Shown: positions 54,815 through 64,000 of the stretch, piece by piece | Layout of the letters: each line of letters opens with the position of its first letter | Position numbering within the stretch: position 1 is the stretch's first letter | Source: JBLWXV01 sp048267245 | Lineage (GTDB): Bacteria; Bdellovibrionota; Bacteriovoracia; Bacteriovoracales; Bacteriovoracaceae | Direction: 5' to 3' | DNA length: 64,000 nt | Assembly: GCA_048267245.1 (NCBI GenBank) | Contig: JBLWXV010000001.1 | Location: forward strand, 372,001-436,000 | The notes under the pieces: model-generated | What the model was told of the DNA's origin: nothing | What the model saw: only the letters and a program-made list of their open reading frames with translations | Database searches by the model: none | Position numbers and translations under genes: made by a program

Positions 54815-57379
54815 TTATCTCCCCACAATTATTGTCGAAAATTTCTTCTTAAGGACGCTTCCAAGTTCGGCTTGAAATTTCTCATAAGTGAGTTCGTGCA
54901 CTTTATGGTTTGTGTGGTGATAGTAGTCAAGGCCTTGGCCTTGAAGAACTGGAACTGAGTAGATATTGGCAAAGTCTTCATTAGTTTGAACATTAATGAG
55001 GTTTTGTCCTTCTATCATCAATTTAATTCTTTCAAATTCGCCCTTACTGATGCCGCCGGCGGAAATTCTTGCGAGCAGCGACTCAATGGCTTCGCAAGCC
55101 GCTTCAACTTTATCGTGACCACTGGCCATATAAATGCCCCAATAGCCGCCTTCAAGTGCCGAGAAGTGAACTGGTTGGGCCGTATAGCATAGACCTTTTT
55201 TATCTCTCACATCGACAAAGAGCTCAGAAGATTGACCACTGAGATGGGCCGTGAGCATCTTTAGAACAACATGATCCTTAGCAGTGATATTGCCGCAAGG
55301 AATTCCGTAGAAAATCTGAGTCTGTTCGCGGTCAAAGAAAATCTTATGTTCTTCACCGCTTGCAGGCTTAATCTTCTTTAGCACAAGCTTCTTTTCTGTT
55401 CTTGGCTTTAAGGGAGCGAGCAGTGGAGTGAGAACACTTAGAACTTCTTCCAGTGACTGCTCACCACAGTAAGAAATGAGAATAGGTGCATTCTTAATAT
55501 TCTTTGCGTGGAGGTCTTGAATATTTTTGCGCGTAATCTTTTTGATGACTGATTCTTCTCCCAAAAGCGACAGCGAGTAGGGGTGATCTTTAAAGAAGAC
55601 TTCAGAAACTTTTTTAAAGCAGCAGCGAACTGGGTCTTCTTTTTGCGCTTCAATGGACCTTAGAGTGAGTTTCTTTTCAAGATTGATGTGCTTTTGTGGA
55701 AACGAGGGAGTGAGGAGCGTGCCACAGAAGTGTGCGGCCAATTCATCAAAGTGCTCAGTCTGACCGTGCATATTGAGACCGTGCGCATTCTTACCGGCAA
55801 ATGATGTAAAGCTAGCCGACTTATTTTCAAGATCTTGTTTGAGCTTTTGATAGTTAACTTTAGCATAACCTTTATTAAAGCAGGCAGTTAGTTGGTGATA
55901 GAGGCCAGTGTTCTTCTTCGTCTCATCAGTGAGTCCGCCTCTGATATAGGCTTGCATGACAAAGGTTGGGGCCATGGGATTGTATCTGTGAAGGAGCTTG
56001 ATACCACTTTTAAGAGTGATCACTCTCACTTGCTCATCGTATTTTGATTTTTCAACTTTATAAGTGAGTCTTTCTTGAGTCTTTGACTTCATATTTTTAA
56101 GTGAAGACTTGAGCTCTTTTTGAAATTTCTTACAAAGGTCTTTTGAAGCTTTTTCTTTGGCGTCCTTTGGAATCTGAAGTGAGATGTGAACATTCTTGCC
56201 AAAGAGCTTTGGAAGCGCTTGGTTGATTTGGTCGACGTTCACCCGTTTAATGCGATTGATGAATTCTTCTTCGGCCTTAACGTTACCGGTTTGCGCGTAG
56301 GAGTGCCCGAGAGAGAAAGCGAATGATTCGATTGACTCGAGATCGTAGACTTTTGAAGCCACATACTGATTCTTGATCTTTTGGACTTCATCTTTGTGAA
56401 GACCCTGGCGACAAGCCTCCACGATCACTTTTTTAAATTCCGTGAGGACCTTTGCCATATTTTCGTATGGGAAGGAGAGTTTAATAAAGTGCGCTCCGCC
56501 CTTATTCATAAACATTGTGCTGCCAGAGACGTGATTGCAGAGACCGCTTTCAATGACGAGTGTTCTATAGAGGCGAGAGGTTTCTCCGTGCCCAAGTGAA
56601 TTGATCGCGAGATCTTCTACCGCAGCATCGAGTGCTTCAAACTCTGGTGCCTGAATACACATGTGGAGCGCGCACATACGCACTTCCTTAGTGTGAACTT
56701 CACAGGCTTCAGCGCCCTTGAGTGTAAAGTCAGGAAACTCACTCTTTGGCCCTTCGGCCAGGGTGTATCCCTCAATAATTTTTTCGATCTTGTCTTGGTT
56801 CTTTAAGTCACCCGCGACTACCAAGAGTGAATTGGTAATATTGTAGTGGGCGTTTCTAAAGTTCACGAGTTGGTTGCGATCGAAGTTTTGAATGGTCTGT
56901 TCGTTGCCTAAGATTTGGTGTTGATAGCCTTTCGTGAAGATTGCCGATTGCAATTTTCCAAAGCCATATTGATTGGGATTATCAATTGAGCGGCGAAACT
57001 CTTCAAAAACCACTCCTCGCTCTGGTATCAACTCTTCTTCTTTAAATTCGGGGTTAGAGACCATATCCATGAGGATGTGAGTCGTCTCCTGAAGGTGATT
57101 AATCGGTGTATTGATATAGTAGCAAGTGTAGTCAAACGAAGTAAAAGCGTTGATCTCACCTCCGAAGGACTCAACGTCAAAAGCAATTTTGCTGCCTGGA
57201 CGCTTCTTAGTGCCTTTAAAGAACATGTGCTCAAGAAAGTGCGCAATTCCATGATCCCCCTCTTTCTCGAGAGCACTTCCGGCCTGAAACCAAATCTGTA
57301 CCGACGCACTTGTTGACCCTGGCGCGTCAATAAAGAGCGTATTGAGTTGGTTTTTCAGTTTTTTCATGGTTGATTTCAA
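54815..57379 (-). CDS. M16 family zinc metallopeptidase (two-domain, pitrilysin type)
   Basis: An 854-residue protein with two M16 repeats. The first holds the inverted zinc motif HFLEH (47-51) and the downstream glutamate region ERGVVFEEFRRS; the second (from about residue 440) lacks HxxEH and is the usual inactive partner half. No signal peptide is evident, so it may act in the cytosol on small peptides. The likely start is TTG 57379, five bases after AAGGAAG; ATG 57367 is 17 bases from it. It is divergent from hemW and convergent with the beta-barrel gene. Confidence 0.88.
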   Translation of the reverse strand: MKSTMKKLKNQLNTLFIDAPGSTSASVQIWFQAGSALEKEGDHGIAHFLEHMFFKGTKKRPGSKIAFDVESFGGEINAFTSFDYTCYYINTPINHLQETTHILMDMVSNPEFKEEELIPERGVVFEEFRRSIDNPNQYGFGKLQSAIFTKGYQHQILGNEQTIQNFDRNQLVNFRNAHYNITNSLLVVAGDLKNQDKIEKIIEGYTLAEGPKSEFPDFTLKGAEACEVHTKEVRMCALHMCIQAPEFEALDAAVEDLAINSLGHGETSRLYRTLVIESGLCNHVSGSTMFMNKGGAHFIKLSFPYENMAKVLTEFKKVIVEACRQGLHKDEVQKIKNQYVASKVYDLESIESFAFSLGHSYAQTGNVKAEEEFINRIKRVNVDQINQALPKLFGKNVHISLQIPKDAKEKASKDLCKKFQKELKSSLKNMKSKTQERLTYKVEKSKYDEQVRVITLKSGIKLLHRYNPMAPTFVMQAYIRGGLTDETKKNTGLYHQLTACFNKGYAKVNYQKLKQDLENKSASFTSFAGKNAHGLNMHGQTEHFDELAAHFCGTLLTPSFPQKHINLEKKLTLRSIEAQKEDPVRCCFKKVSEVFFKDHPYSLSLLGEESVIKKITRKNIQDLHAKNIKNAPILISYCGEQSLEEVLSVLTPLLAPLKPRTEKKLVLKKIKPASGEEHKIFFDREQTQIFYGIPCGNITAKDHVVLKMLTAHLSGQSSELFVDVRDKKGLCYTAQPVHFSALEGGYWGIYMASGHDKVEAACEAIESLLARISAGGISKGEFERIKLMIEGQNLINVQTNEDFANIYSVPVLQGQGLDYYHHTNHKVHELTYEKFQAELGSVLKKKFSTIIVGR

Positions 57380-57464
57380 CGTAGCTTCCTTGTTAGAACA
57401 TCAGACAATTTTGGGGGGCGCATACTAGTATAGCAAGCCTCGTATAAAAGAAAAGGAAGTGCAT

Positions 57465-58553
57465 TTGCATCCCCTGAGTTCACTCTATGTCCACTTTCCC
57501 CATTGCCGCCACTTGTGCAACTACTGCGACTTCTTTAAAAGCGTGCCGCGCACCCTTGGGGACTATAGTGAGTTTGAATCCTACTTGGATTTAGCTTTTG
57601 ACTATCATCAAAGTTTTTTAAGTGAGCAGGGCTATGAACCTGCCGCTTTGGAGACGCTCTACATGGGCGGTGGCACTCCCTCGCTGTGGGGAGTAAAGGG
57701 CGTTGGTCGATTTTTAGAGAGATTGGAAAAAGTGGGTCACTCGCTCTTTGCCCCAGGCCATGAGTGGACCATGGAGATTAATCCAGGCTCGCATACTGAG
57801 GAAGATCTCAAGGGCTATTTTGAAATGGGGCTCAACCGAGCATCGATTGGCACCCAAAGTATGGATGGTAGATTCATAAAGCTCTTGGACCGAGTGCATG
57901 TCAAAGAGGAAGCTCTACAAACCCTCGAGCGCGTGGCCAAGTACACTCCCAATTTTAGTGTGGATCTCATGTTGGGGCTTCCCTACTCAGAGGAACTAGG
58001 TAGGGATATTGAGGCCGAACTCACAGAGCTCTTAAGTTTTAATCCCGTGCACCTCTCGCTCTACATTCTCACTGTAAAGGGAAATTATGTTCACCGCGAT
58101 CACCTTCCCAGCGAAGAGTGGATCGAAGCAGAATTTTTAAAAGTTTCCGAGCTTCTCCAAGCGCGAGGCTTTAAGCACTATGAGGTCTCTAATTTTGCCA
58201 AGCCCGGTTTTGAATCGGCCCACAATCGCCGCTACTGGGAGGCCAAAACTGTGGGGGCGATAGGACCGTCGGCCACCGGGTACTTGGCCGAGGAGCGTCT
58301 GCGCTATAAATGGCCAGGAATGAATATCAAACTCGAACTTGAGAAATTGAGTGAGGAAGAAGTTAAGCTCGAAGCGCTCTACTTGGCGCTTAGAACGGAT
58401 AAGGGCATTGCCCGCGCCGACTTTGATCCCGCGCAGATTCAAGGTCTTCTCGATCGCGGTTGGCTCGCGGGAGTGGAGCAATTGCGCGCAACGCCTCGCG
58501 GCTATCTAATGATGGATTCCATCATGGATGAGATCTTTAAATTTTCTAAGTAG
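57465..58553 (+). CDS. hemW: Radical SAM heme chaperone HemW (formerly HemN-like)
   Basis: Radical SAM protein with the CRHLCNYC cluster motif (CxxxCxxC, then D-F-F) near the N-terminus, GGGTPSLW, MEINPGS, RASIGTQS and the HemW-type C-terminal domain. It lacks the extra N-terminal part of true coproporphyrinogen III dehydrogenase HemN, so heme trafficking is more likely. The start is uncertain: TTG 57465 has AAAAGGAA six bases upstream, while GTG 57459 touches that site. A palindrome ATACTAGTAT lies at 57422-57431 in the short divergent gap. Confidence 0.9.
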   Translation: MHPLSSLYVHFPHCRHLCNYCDFFKSVPRTLGDYSEFESYLDLAFDYHQSFLSEQGYEPAALETLYMGGGTPSLWGVKGVGRFLERLEKVGHSLFAPGHEWTMEINPGSHTEEDLKGYFEMGLNRASIGTQSMDGRFIKLLDRVHVKEEALQTLERVAKYTPNFSVDLMLGLPYSEELGRDIEAELTELLSFNPVHLSLYILTVKGNYVHRDHLPSEEWIEAEFLKVSELLQARGFKHYEVSNFAKPGFESAHNRRYWEAKTVGAIGPSATGYLAEERLRYKWPGMNIKLELEKLSEEEVKLEALYLALRTDKGIARADFDPAQIQGLLDRGWLAGVEQLRATPRGYLMMDSIMDEIFKFSK

Positions 58554-58607
58554 TTGGAAATATAGAGCATCGAGCTTTCGCGTGAAAAAAAAGTGAGATG
58601 CCTCGGG

Positions 58608-58634
58608 TTGACACTGACGGGGCCGCTCCCATCT
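58608..58634 (+). promoter_or_regulatory. Sigma-32-like heat-shock promoter of grpE-dnaK-dnaJ
   Basis: TTGACA (58608-58613), 14 bases, then CCCATCT (58628-58634), which fits the RpoH -10 consensus CCCATnT. No CIRCE element is present in this gap. Confidence 0.6.
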
Positions 58635-58689
58635 TTAGGGTAGTGAAAGTTGAAAGTACTAACTAGTTGATTTTATTAGAAGGACAATC

Positions 58690-59244
58690 ATGACTGAAAC
58701 AACCAACGAAAATGAGCAAGCACAAGAGGCCACTAAGCTTGAGGAAGCTGGTGAGCAAGAGACTGAGGCTGGCGAAGCTGCTGCGAGTGAACTCGAGCAA
58801 AAAGTAAAAGAGCTCGAGGGCTTTAAAGAAAAGTACTATTACTTAGCCGCAGAGATGGAAAACGCGCGCAAGCGTTTTGAGCGTGAGAAGGACAATCTTC
58901 TCAAGTTCGGCAATGAGAAAATTCTCTCAGGCTTGGTTGATGTCATTGATAATCTCGACCGCACCCTCGACGCAATTAAGAACGACAACGACGATAAGGT
59001 AAAAAATATTTTCATCGGCGTTGATATGGTGAAAAAACAGATGATGGACACGCTTAAGGCCAATGGTCTTGAAAAGGTGGAGTCGCTCGGAAAGATTTTT
59101 GATCCTAACTTCCACGAGGCCATGGCCCAACAGCCTGCCCCGGATAAAGAGGATCAGGAAGTGATTCAAGTTTTCCAAGACGGCTACACGCTCAATGGAA
59201 GACTTCTACGTGCGGCGAAAGTGATTGTGGCCAATAACGACTAA
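58690..59244 (+). CDS. grpE: Nucleotide exchange factor GrpE
   Basis: Releases ADP from DnaK; 184 residues. After an acidic tail (about 1-35), a long coiled coil includes YYYLAAEMENARKRFEREKDNLLKFGNEKILSGLVDVIDNLDR, and the C-terminal beta domain carries FDPNFHEAMAQQPAPD and VIQVFQDGYTLNGRLLRAAKVIV. GAAGGA precedes the ATG. It is first in a grpE-dnaK-dnaJ unit; hrcA is not adjacent. Confidence 0.97.
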   Translation: MTETTNENEQAQEATKLEEAGEQETEAGEAAASELEQKVKELEGFKEKYYYLAAEMENARKRFEREKDNLLKFGNEKILSGLVDVIDNLDRTLDAIKNDNDDKVKNIFIGVDMVKKQMMDTLKANGLEKVESLGKIFDPNFHEAMAQQPAPDKEDQEVIQVFQDGYTLNGRLLRAAKVIVANND

Positions 59245-59271
59245 GAATTAAGAAATATAAGGAGAACTCAA

Positions 59272-61185
59272 ATGGGAAAAATTATTGGAATCGACCTTGG
59301 AACAACAAACTCATGTGTCGCCGTACTCGAAAACGGCAAGTACAAAATTATCGCTAACGCTGAAGGGCACAACACAACGCCCTCAGTTGTGGCTTTCAAT
59401 AAGTCTGGCGAAACACTCGTTGGCCAGGTGGCAAAGCGACAAGCGGTTACTAACCCAACAAAGACCCTCTACGGGATCAAGCGCCTTATCGGTCGCAAGA
59501 CGGACACAGGTGAAGTAAAGAAATTTCACGCGGTAGCTCCGTTTGATATCTTCGCCAACAAAAATGGCGATGCTTGGGTTCGCGTTGATGGCAAAGAAAT
59601 GGCGCCTCAAGAAATTTCGGCCAAGGTTCTTGCTAAGCTTAAAAAAGATGCTGAAGCCTATCTTGGTGAAACAGTAACTGAAGCGGTTGTAACAGTTCCT
59701 GCTTACTTCAACGATGCTCAAAGACAAGCCACTAAAGATGCCGGTCGCATTGCTGGTCTTGATGTAAAACGTATCATCAACGAGCCAACTGCTGCTGCTC
59801 TTGCTTACGGACTTGATTCTAAGCACGACAAGAATATCGCTGTATTTGACCTTGGTGGTGGTACATTTGATATCTCTGTTCTTGAAATTACTTCTGATGG
59901 TGTCTTCGAAGTTAAGGCCACAAACGGCGATACATTCCTCGGTGGGGAAGACTTCGATGAATCACTCATTAACTTCTTTGCTGATGAATTCCAAAAGCAA
60001 GAGGGAATTGATCTTCGCAAAGATCAAATGGCGCTACAACGTCTTAAAGAAGCTGCTGAAAAAGCTAAGCACGAGCTCTCTTCAACTACGACTACAGATG
60101 TGAACCTTCCGTTCATCACTGCCGACCAATCTGGTCCTAAGCACTTGAACCTTCAAATCTCTAGAGCGAAGTTTGAATCATTGATCTCGCCACTTCTTGA
60201 AAGAGTTGTTGCTCCATGTACAACTGCAATTAAGGACTCTGGTCTTGATAAGAATGAGATCCACGAAGTGATCCTCGTAGGTGGTTCAACTCGTATTCCT
60301 CTCGTTCAAGAGAAAGTAAAAGCTATCTTTGGTAAAGAGCCAAGCAAAGGTGTGAACCCTGATGAAGTGGTTGCCGCTGGTGCTGCTATCCAAGGTGGTG
60401 TACTTGCTGGTGACGTGAAAGACGTTCTTCTTCTAGACGTAACTCCACTTTCACTTGGTATTGAAACACTTGGTGGCGTGATGACTAAGATCATCGAAAA
60501 GAACACTACTATTCCTGTTAAGAAATCACAGGTGTTCTCTACCGCCGCTGACAATCAACCAGCTGTGTCTATCCACGTTCTTCAAGGTGAGCGCGAATTC
60601 TCAAAAGACAACAAAACTCTTGGGAAATTTGACCTCGTTGGAATCAACCCAGCTCCACGTGGTGTTCCACAAATTGAAGTTATCTTCGACATCGATGCCA
60701 ACGGTATTGTTCACGTAACAGCTGCTGATAAGGCAACTGGTAAGACTCAAGAGATCCGCATTACTGCTGGTTCTGGTCTCAGTGAAGAAGAGATCGAAAA
60801 AATGGTTCGCGAAGCTGAAGAGCACAAAGAAGAAGATAAGAAGAGAAGAGAAGTTGTGGATGCCCGCAATAATCTCGATGCCATGGTTCTTAGCTGCGAG
60901 AAAATGATCTCTGAAGGCAAAGATAAAATTGCTGAAAATGATAAGAATGAGCTTCAAGCTGCAATCGATGCCGCTAAAACTAAGCTTCAGTCTGAAAACC
61001 TTGATGAGATCAAAGGTGAACTTGAGAGACTTCAAAATGCCTCTCACAAGATTGCCACTCAAATGTACCAGCAAGCTGGCGCAGAAGGTGCTCCAGGAGC
61101 AGGTGGGGCCGAACAAGAGGGAGCACAGGCTTCATCTGGCAAAGATGATGACGATGTAGTTGATGCCGACTTCAAAGAAGTTTAA
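59272..61185 (+). CDS. dnaK: Chaperone DnaK (Hsp70)
   Basis: ATP-dependent chaperone, 637 residues. The nucleotide-binding domain has GIDLGTTNSCVAVLE, NEPTAAALAYGLD, FDLGGGTFDISVLE and VGGSTRIPLVQ; the linker is DVLLLDVTPLSLGIETLGG, leading to the substrate domain. The tail ends DDVVDADFKEV, close to the conserved EEVKD-type end. AAGGAGAA precedes the ATG and a strong hairpin follows before dnaJ. Confidence 0.99.
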   Translation: MGKIIGIDLGTTNSCVAVLENGKYKIIANAEGHNTTPSVVAFNKSGETLVGQVAKRQAVTNPTKTLYGIKRLIGRKTDTGEVKKFHAVAPFDIFANKNGDAWVRVDGKEMAPQEISAKVLAKLKKDAEAYLGETVTEAVVTVPAYFNDAQRQATKDAGRIAGLDVKRIINEPTAAALAYGLDSKHDKNIAVFDLGGGTFDISVLEITSDGVFEVKATNGDTFLGGEDFDESLINFFADEFQKQEGIDLRKDQMALQRLKEAAEKAKHELSSTTTTDVNLPFITADQSGPKHLNLQISRAKFESLISPLLERVVAPCTTAIKDSGLDKNEIHEVILVGGSTRIPLVQEKVKAIFGKEPSKGVNPDEVVAAGAAIQGGVLAGDVKDVLLLDVTPLSLGIETLGGVMTKIIEKNTTIPVKKSQVFSTAADNQPAVSIHVLQGEREFSKDNKTLGKFDLVGINPAPRGVPQIEVIFDIDANGIVHVTAADKATGKTQEIRITAGSGLSEEEIEKMVREAEEHKEEDKKRREVVDARNNLDAMVLSCEKMISEGKDKIAENDKNELQAAIDAAKTKLQSENLDEIKGELERLQNASHKIATQMYQQAGAEGAPGAGGAEQEGAQASSGKDDDDVVDADFKEV

Positions 61186-61215
61186 GCTAGGCACATTACA
61201 AAATTGACCAATTTT

Positions 61216-61248
61216 AAGTCTCCCCATGACCTGGGGAGACTTTTGTTT
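61216..61248 (+). terminator. Terminator-like hairpin between dnaK and dnaJ
   Basis: AAGTCTCCCC (61216-61225) pairs with GGGGAGACTT (61233-61242) over seven bases, followed by TTGTTT. It probably lowers dnaJ relative to dnaK. Confidence 0.82.
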
Positions 61249-61269
61249 CAGACCTAAAGGATTGCCCGC

Positions 61270-62412
61270 ATGAGTAAGCGCGATTATTACGAAGTTCTTG
61301 GTGTATCAAAGACCTCATCTAAAGATGAAATCAAAAAGGCTTATCGCAAGCTCGCTATGCAATATCACCCAGATCGCAATCCCGATAATAAGGAAGCTGA
61401 GGCGAAATTTAAGGAGGCCTCGGAAGCAGCTGAAGTTCTTCTTAGTGAAGAAAAGAAAGCGCGCTACGATCAATTTGGTCACGCCGGAGTTAATGGCGGC
61501 GCCGGTGGATTTGGCGGAGGCTTTGGCCAAGGCGGATTTAGTGGCGACTTTGGTGATCTAGGGGATATCTTCGGCGATATCTTTGGCGACATTCTCGGCG
61601 GCGGCAGACGCCGTAGAGGTCCCGGAGGCATGGGCAGACCAGGTGGCGATCTTCAAGTTCAACTTGATGTGACCTTCAAAGAAGCTGCCTTTGGTGTGGA
61701 AAAAGAAATTTCAGTTACAAAGTATGTTGAGTGTGGAACTTGCCACGGTTCTGGCGGCAAGGAGGGATCTAAGCCACAGACCTGCGATATGTGTAATGGA
61801 CACGGCGAAGTTCGCCGCCAACAGGGCTTCTTCACAGTGGCCACGACCTGTCCTAAGTGCCATGGCTCTGGGCAGACCATTGGCGATCCTTGCGGAAGCT
61901 GTCATGGTCAAGGTCGCGTTCGCAAGAACGTTAATCTCGCCGTTAAAGTTCCGGCCGGTATCGATGCTGGTCAGAGACTTAAACTTTCGCGCGAGGGCGA
62001 CAACGGTCAAAACGGTGGACCTGCTGGCGACCTCTATGTAGTTATCGATATCAAGCCGCACGAGATTTTTGAGCGCGATGGCTTTGATGTTTATTGCAAT
62101 GTTCCTATAAGCTTTTCTCAAGCGGCCCTCGGCGCCGATATTGAAGTGCCAACCCTTGAAGGGAAGGTTTCAGTAAAGATTCCCGCCGGGACCCAGTCTG
62201 GAAAGAAAATGAGACTCAAGGGCAAGGGGATTCAGCGCCTAGGTGGCTATGGCCATGGCGATCAGATCCTCGCTATTCATGTTGAAACTCCAACGAAACT
62301 CACTGGAGATCAGCGCGCCCTTTTTGAAAAATTGGCGGGTCTTGAGCAAGAGGGAACATCAAACCCAATGAGTCGGGGATTCTTCGACAAAATGCGCGAT
62401 CTCTTTCAATAA
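61270..62412 (+). CDS. dnaJ: Co-chaperone DnaJ (Hsp40)
   Basis: Delivers substrates to DnaK and stimulates its ATPase; 380 residues. The J domain has HPD at 33-35; a Gly/Phe-rich linker follows (GGAGGFGGGFGQGGF and on); four zinc repeats appear as CGTCHGSG, CDMCNGHG, CPKCHGSG and CGSCHGQG, making this a type I DnaJ. The C-terminal substrate domains follow. TAAAGGA precedes the ATG. Confidence 0.98.
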   Translation: MSKRDYYEVLGVSKTSSKDEIKKAYRKLAMQYHPDRNPDNKEAEAKFKEASEAAEVLLSEEKKARYDQFGHAGVNGGAGGFGGGFGQGGFSGDFGDLGDIFGDIFGDILGGGRRRRGPGGMGRPGGDLQVQLDVTFKEAAFGVEKEISVTKYVECGTCHGSGGKEGSKPQTCDMCNGHGEVRRQQGFFTVATTCPKCHGSGQTIGDPCGSCHGQGRVRKNVNLAVKVPAGIDAGQRLKLSREGDNGQNGGPAGDLYVVIDIKPHEIFERDGFDVYCNVPISFSQAALGADIEVPTLEGKVSVKIPAGTQSGKKMRLKGKGIQRLGGYGHGDQILAIHVETPTKLTGDQRALFEKLAGLEQEGTSNPMSRGFFDKMRDLFQ

Positions 62413-62523
62413 ATAACGCTCTGGGGAGAAGGTCGGGCTTTGCGCTCGCGCTCCCCTAGGGTTAAAATAAAGCTTCTCAAAAAAGACCATGACACGGACG
62501 TGACAAAGGGCAAAGGGAGAAGC

Positions 62524-64000
62524 ATGCGCCTGCAACAAATCCAGAAATTTCTTATCGTTTCATTTATGCTCGTATTCGCTAGCTGCGGGGGCATTCAAAC
62601 CTTGGGCGTGAAGAAGAGCGATCTCTATACGGCGGATTTTCTCGAGCGAATTGGCGCAATTAAAGAGCGCTATCGCTCAGGCGACGCCACTAATGCCTTG
62701 GCGCAATTGCAAGCGATCGTCGATACTCAGCTACTGCCCACTGAAAAAGCACTCAAGCGCAATTTAATCGGTGTTATCCTCTTTTCTGAGCGCGAGTACG
62801 ACGATGCCATTAAGAGCTTTGATATGGCGCTCTCAACTTCGAGGCTCGATCCCAATTTAACGGCACAGATCTATCTCAACTTGGCCAGTAGCTACTACAA
62901 GCTCTCGTTTGTAGATAAGGCCTATATCACTTTGGAGCAGGCCGACTTTAAAAAGCTTGAGAGCGCTGAAGCAAAAAAGTATCACCGCCTCAAATACAAT
63001 CTCGCTCGCGAGCTTAATAAGACAGAAGCTATCGTGCCCTCCCTTATTTGGTTTTTGGCCGACAAAAAAGATGTCTCACAATTAAAAAGCGAGCCTCTCT
63101 ACGAGCAACTTGCCAGCGAATTCTTCGCCCTTGACCCAAGTGAGCAGGTAAAAACTATTGAGCGCTTTGATAACGATCAACTCTTTGTGGTTGGATATCT
63201 TGCCTATCTCTCGGCCGAGAGACGCTATTACCGCGGGGATAAAGAGCGAGCGAAGGATCTTCTTAGCTGGCTCAAGAATCGCTACGATGACTCAAGTGAG
63301 ATTTCTAGTTTAGTTGAGAATTTCTTCTTTAGAGTGGAGAAGGCCACTCAGCTAGATCCCTCTGCCATTGGGGTGATTCTTCCTCTAAGTGGACCGAAGA
63401 AAGACTTTGGCACTCGCGCTATGTTGGGTATTGATAGTGCTCTTCGCGATGGCGAGTCGAGTGTAGAGGGTAAGGATTCACCCTTTATTCTTCACGTCGG
63501 AGACAGTGAGGGTATTGGCTCGGTTGGTGCCTTTAGAGTGAGAGAACTTATTAATAATAAATTTGTTTCGGTCATTATCGGGGGACTCTTTCCGGGCGAA
63601 GCAATGAGTGAGTATTTAGAGGCCAAGAGAAATGGAGTTTTCTTCATCTCTCTCTCTGAGATCTACCTTCCAAAAGAACAAAAAGATCACCTCCTACTTG
63701 AGATTCCAGGTTCAGTTGAGTCGCAGATTGCAAGACTCTTTAGTGAAGATTTTCTGAGCACCTTCGGGAGAAATGCAGCGATTCTCTATCCCGATACTGA
63801 AAATGGTGATGCCTACGTGAATGAGTTTTGGAGAAAGGCTAAAGATCACGGCGTTAAAATTACTGGGGCCCTTAGTTACGATAAAGCTGCAACTGACTTC
63901 AGAGAGCCAGTTAAGAACCTCCTTGGACTTAAATTCCCAAGAGAGAGGCAAGAGGAATTCAATCTTCTCTCAGAAGTTTATTCACTAGAAAAGAATCGCT
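62524..64000 (+). CDS. LpoA/LppC-like lipoprotein, penicillin-binding-protein activator type (partial, runs off the window)
   Basis: An open frame of 492 codons without stop to the window edge. It begins MRLQQIQKFLIVSFMLVFASC, a lipoprotein signal with Cys21 as the probable lipidated residue; the lipobox FASC is slightly atypical at -3. Residues about 40-250 are helical and TPR-like (FSEREYDDAIKSFDMAL; LASSYYKLSFVDKAYITLEQ). From about 278 (AIGVILPLSGPKKDFGTRAMLGID) it becomes a periplasmic-binding-protein fold as in LpoA/LppC and branched-chain amino-acid receptors. LpoA activates PBP1A in peptidoglycan synthesis; whether this protein does the same is inference. AAAGGGAGAAGC precedes the ATG. 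Confidence 0.8.
   Translation, partial: MRLQQIQKFLIVSFMLVFASCGGIQTLGVKKSDLYTADFLERIGAIKERYRSGDATNALAQLQAIVDTQLLPTEKALKRNLIGVILFSEREYDDAIKSFDMALSTSRLDPNLTAQIYLNLASSYYKLSFVDKAYITLEQADFKKLESAEAKKYHRLKYNLARELNKTEAIVPSLIWFLADKKDVSQLKSEPLYEQLASEFFALDPSEQVKTIERFDNDQLFVVGYLAYLSAERRYYRGDKERAKDLLSWLKNRYDDSSEISSLVENFFFRVEKATQLDPSAIGVILPLSGPKKDFGTRAMLGIDSALRDGESSVEGKDSPFILHVGDSEGIGSVGAFRVRELINNKFVSVIIGGLFPGEAMSEYLEAKRNGVFFISLSEIYLPKEQKDHLLLEIPGSVESQIARLFSEDFLSTFGRNAAILYPDTENGDAYVNEFWRKAKDHGVKITGALSYDKAATDFREPVKNLLGLKFPRERQEEFNLLSEVYSLEKNR

Noticed and set aside
58554..58689. CIRCE element before grpE
   Set aside because: No TTAGCACTC-N9-GAGTGCTAA or close variant; the sigma-32-like boxes explain the region better.
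60601..61116. Minus-strand frame of 171 codons inside dnaK
   Set aside because: Shadow of dnaK; the translated protein is low-complexity and matches nothing.
62413..62470. GGGGAG/CTCCCC stem after dnaJ as a terminator
   Set aside because: The loop is over 20 bases and no T-run follows, so it does not meet the usual pattern.

Overview
The window is the translation and transcription core of a Gram-negative bacterial chromosome, with accessory genes on both sides. The sequence shows an outer-membrane lifestyle: lpxC for lipid A, a beta-barrel protein, an LpoA/LppC-type lipoprotein and a prepilin-like protein. My best guess is a Bdellovibrionota / Bacteriovoracia-type organism, the former predatory deltaproteobacteria. 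This rests on gene order, moderate base composition and protein flavour. No marker read here proves it.

Layout. 1-2954: the tail of one secreted protein, a prepilin-like protein and a TMTC-like GT-C membrane protein, overlapping in a row. 2955-7201: a hotdog thioesterase on the minus strand, then lpxC, proS and an RlmB/SpoU-type RNA methyltransferase. 7292-9242: tRNA-Thr(UGU), Tyr, Gly, Thr(GGU), tuf and tRNA-Trp, the same order as the E. coli thrU-tyrU-glyT-thrT-tufB cluster. A reverse-oriented GT-C membrane gene (9245-10684) separates tRNA-Trp from secE. 10872-40493: secE-nusG-rplKAJL-rpoBC, rpsL, rpsG, fusA, then the merged S10, spc and alpha clusters with secY, adk, infA and rpmJ inside, ending rpoA-rplQ. 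rpsD (S4) is missing from its usual place between rpsK and rpoA, and rpmG is not next to secE. rpoC, rpsL, rpsG and probably fusA are each followed by a terminator-like hairpin.

40580-48456: a membrane-anchored thioredoxin-like protein, a sigma-54 activator with an unusual N-terminal region, a three-part acyl-CoA (probably propionyl-CoA) carboxylase and hflK-hflC. 48453-51553, minus strand: MeaB and single-chain methylmalonyl-CoA mutase. Carboxylase plus mutase make most of a B12-dependent propionyl-CoA to succinyl-CoA route; no epimerase gene is present here. 51728-54800: an unrecognised protein, a GAF-histidine kinase, a lone receiver domain encoded divergently, and a beta-barrel protein. 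54815-64000: an M16 peptidase, HemW, grpE-dnaK-dnaJ behind a sigma-32-like promoter, and the first 492 codons of an LpoA/LppC-like lipoprotein that runs off the window.

I found no CRISPR array, insertion sequence, phage gene or rRNA, and no cluster I would call a new defence or mobile system. The most interesting signals are small: a ribosome-binding-site switch before rplJ, a terminator whose 3' arm is the next gene's Shine-Dalgarno, a hairpin over the pccB Shine-Dalgarno, paired hairpins before the mutase, and matching acidic N-terminal tails on NusG, L3 and S5.
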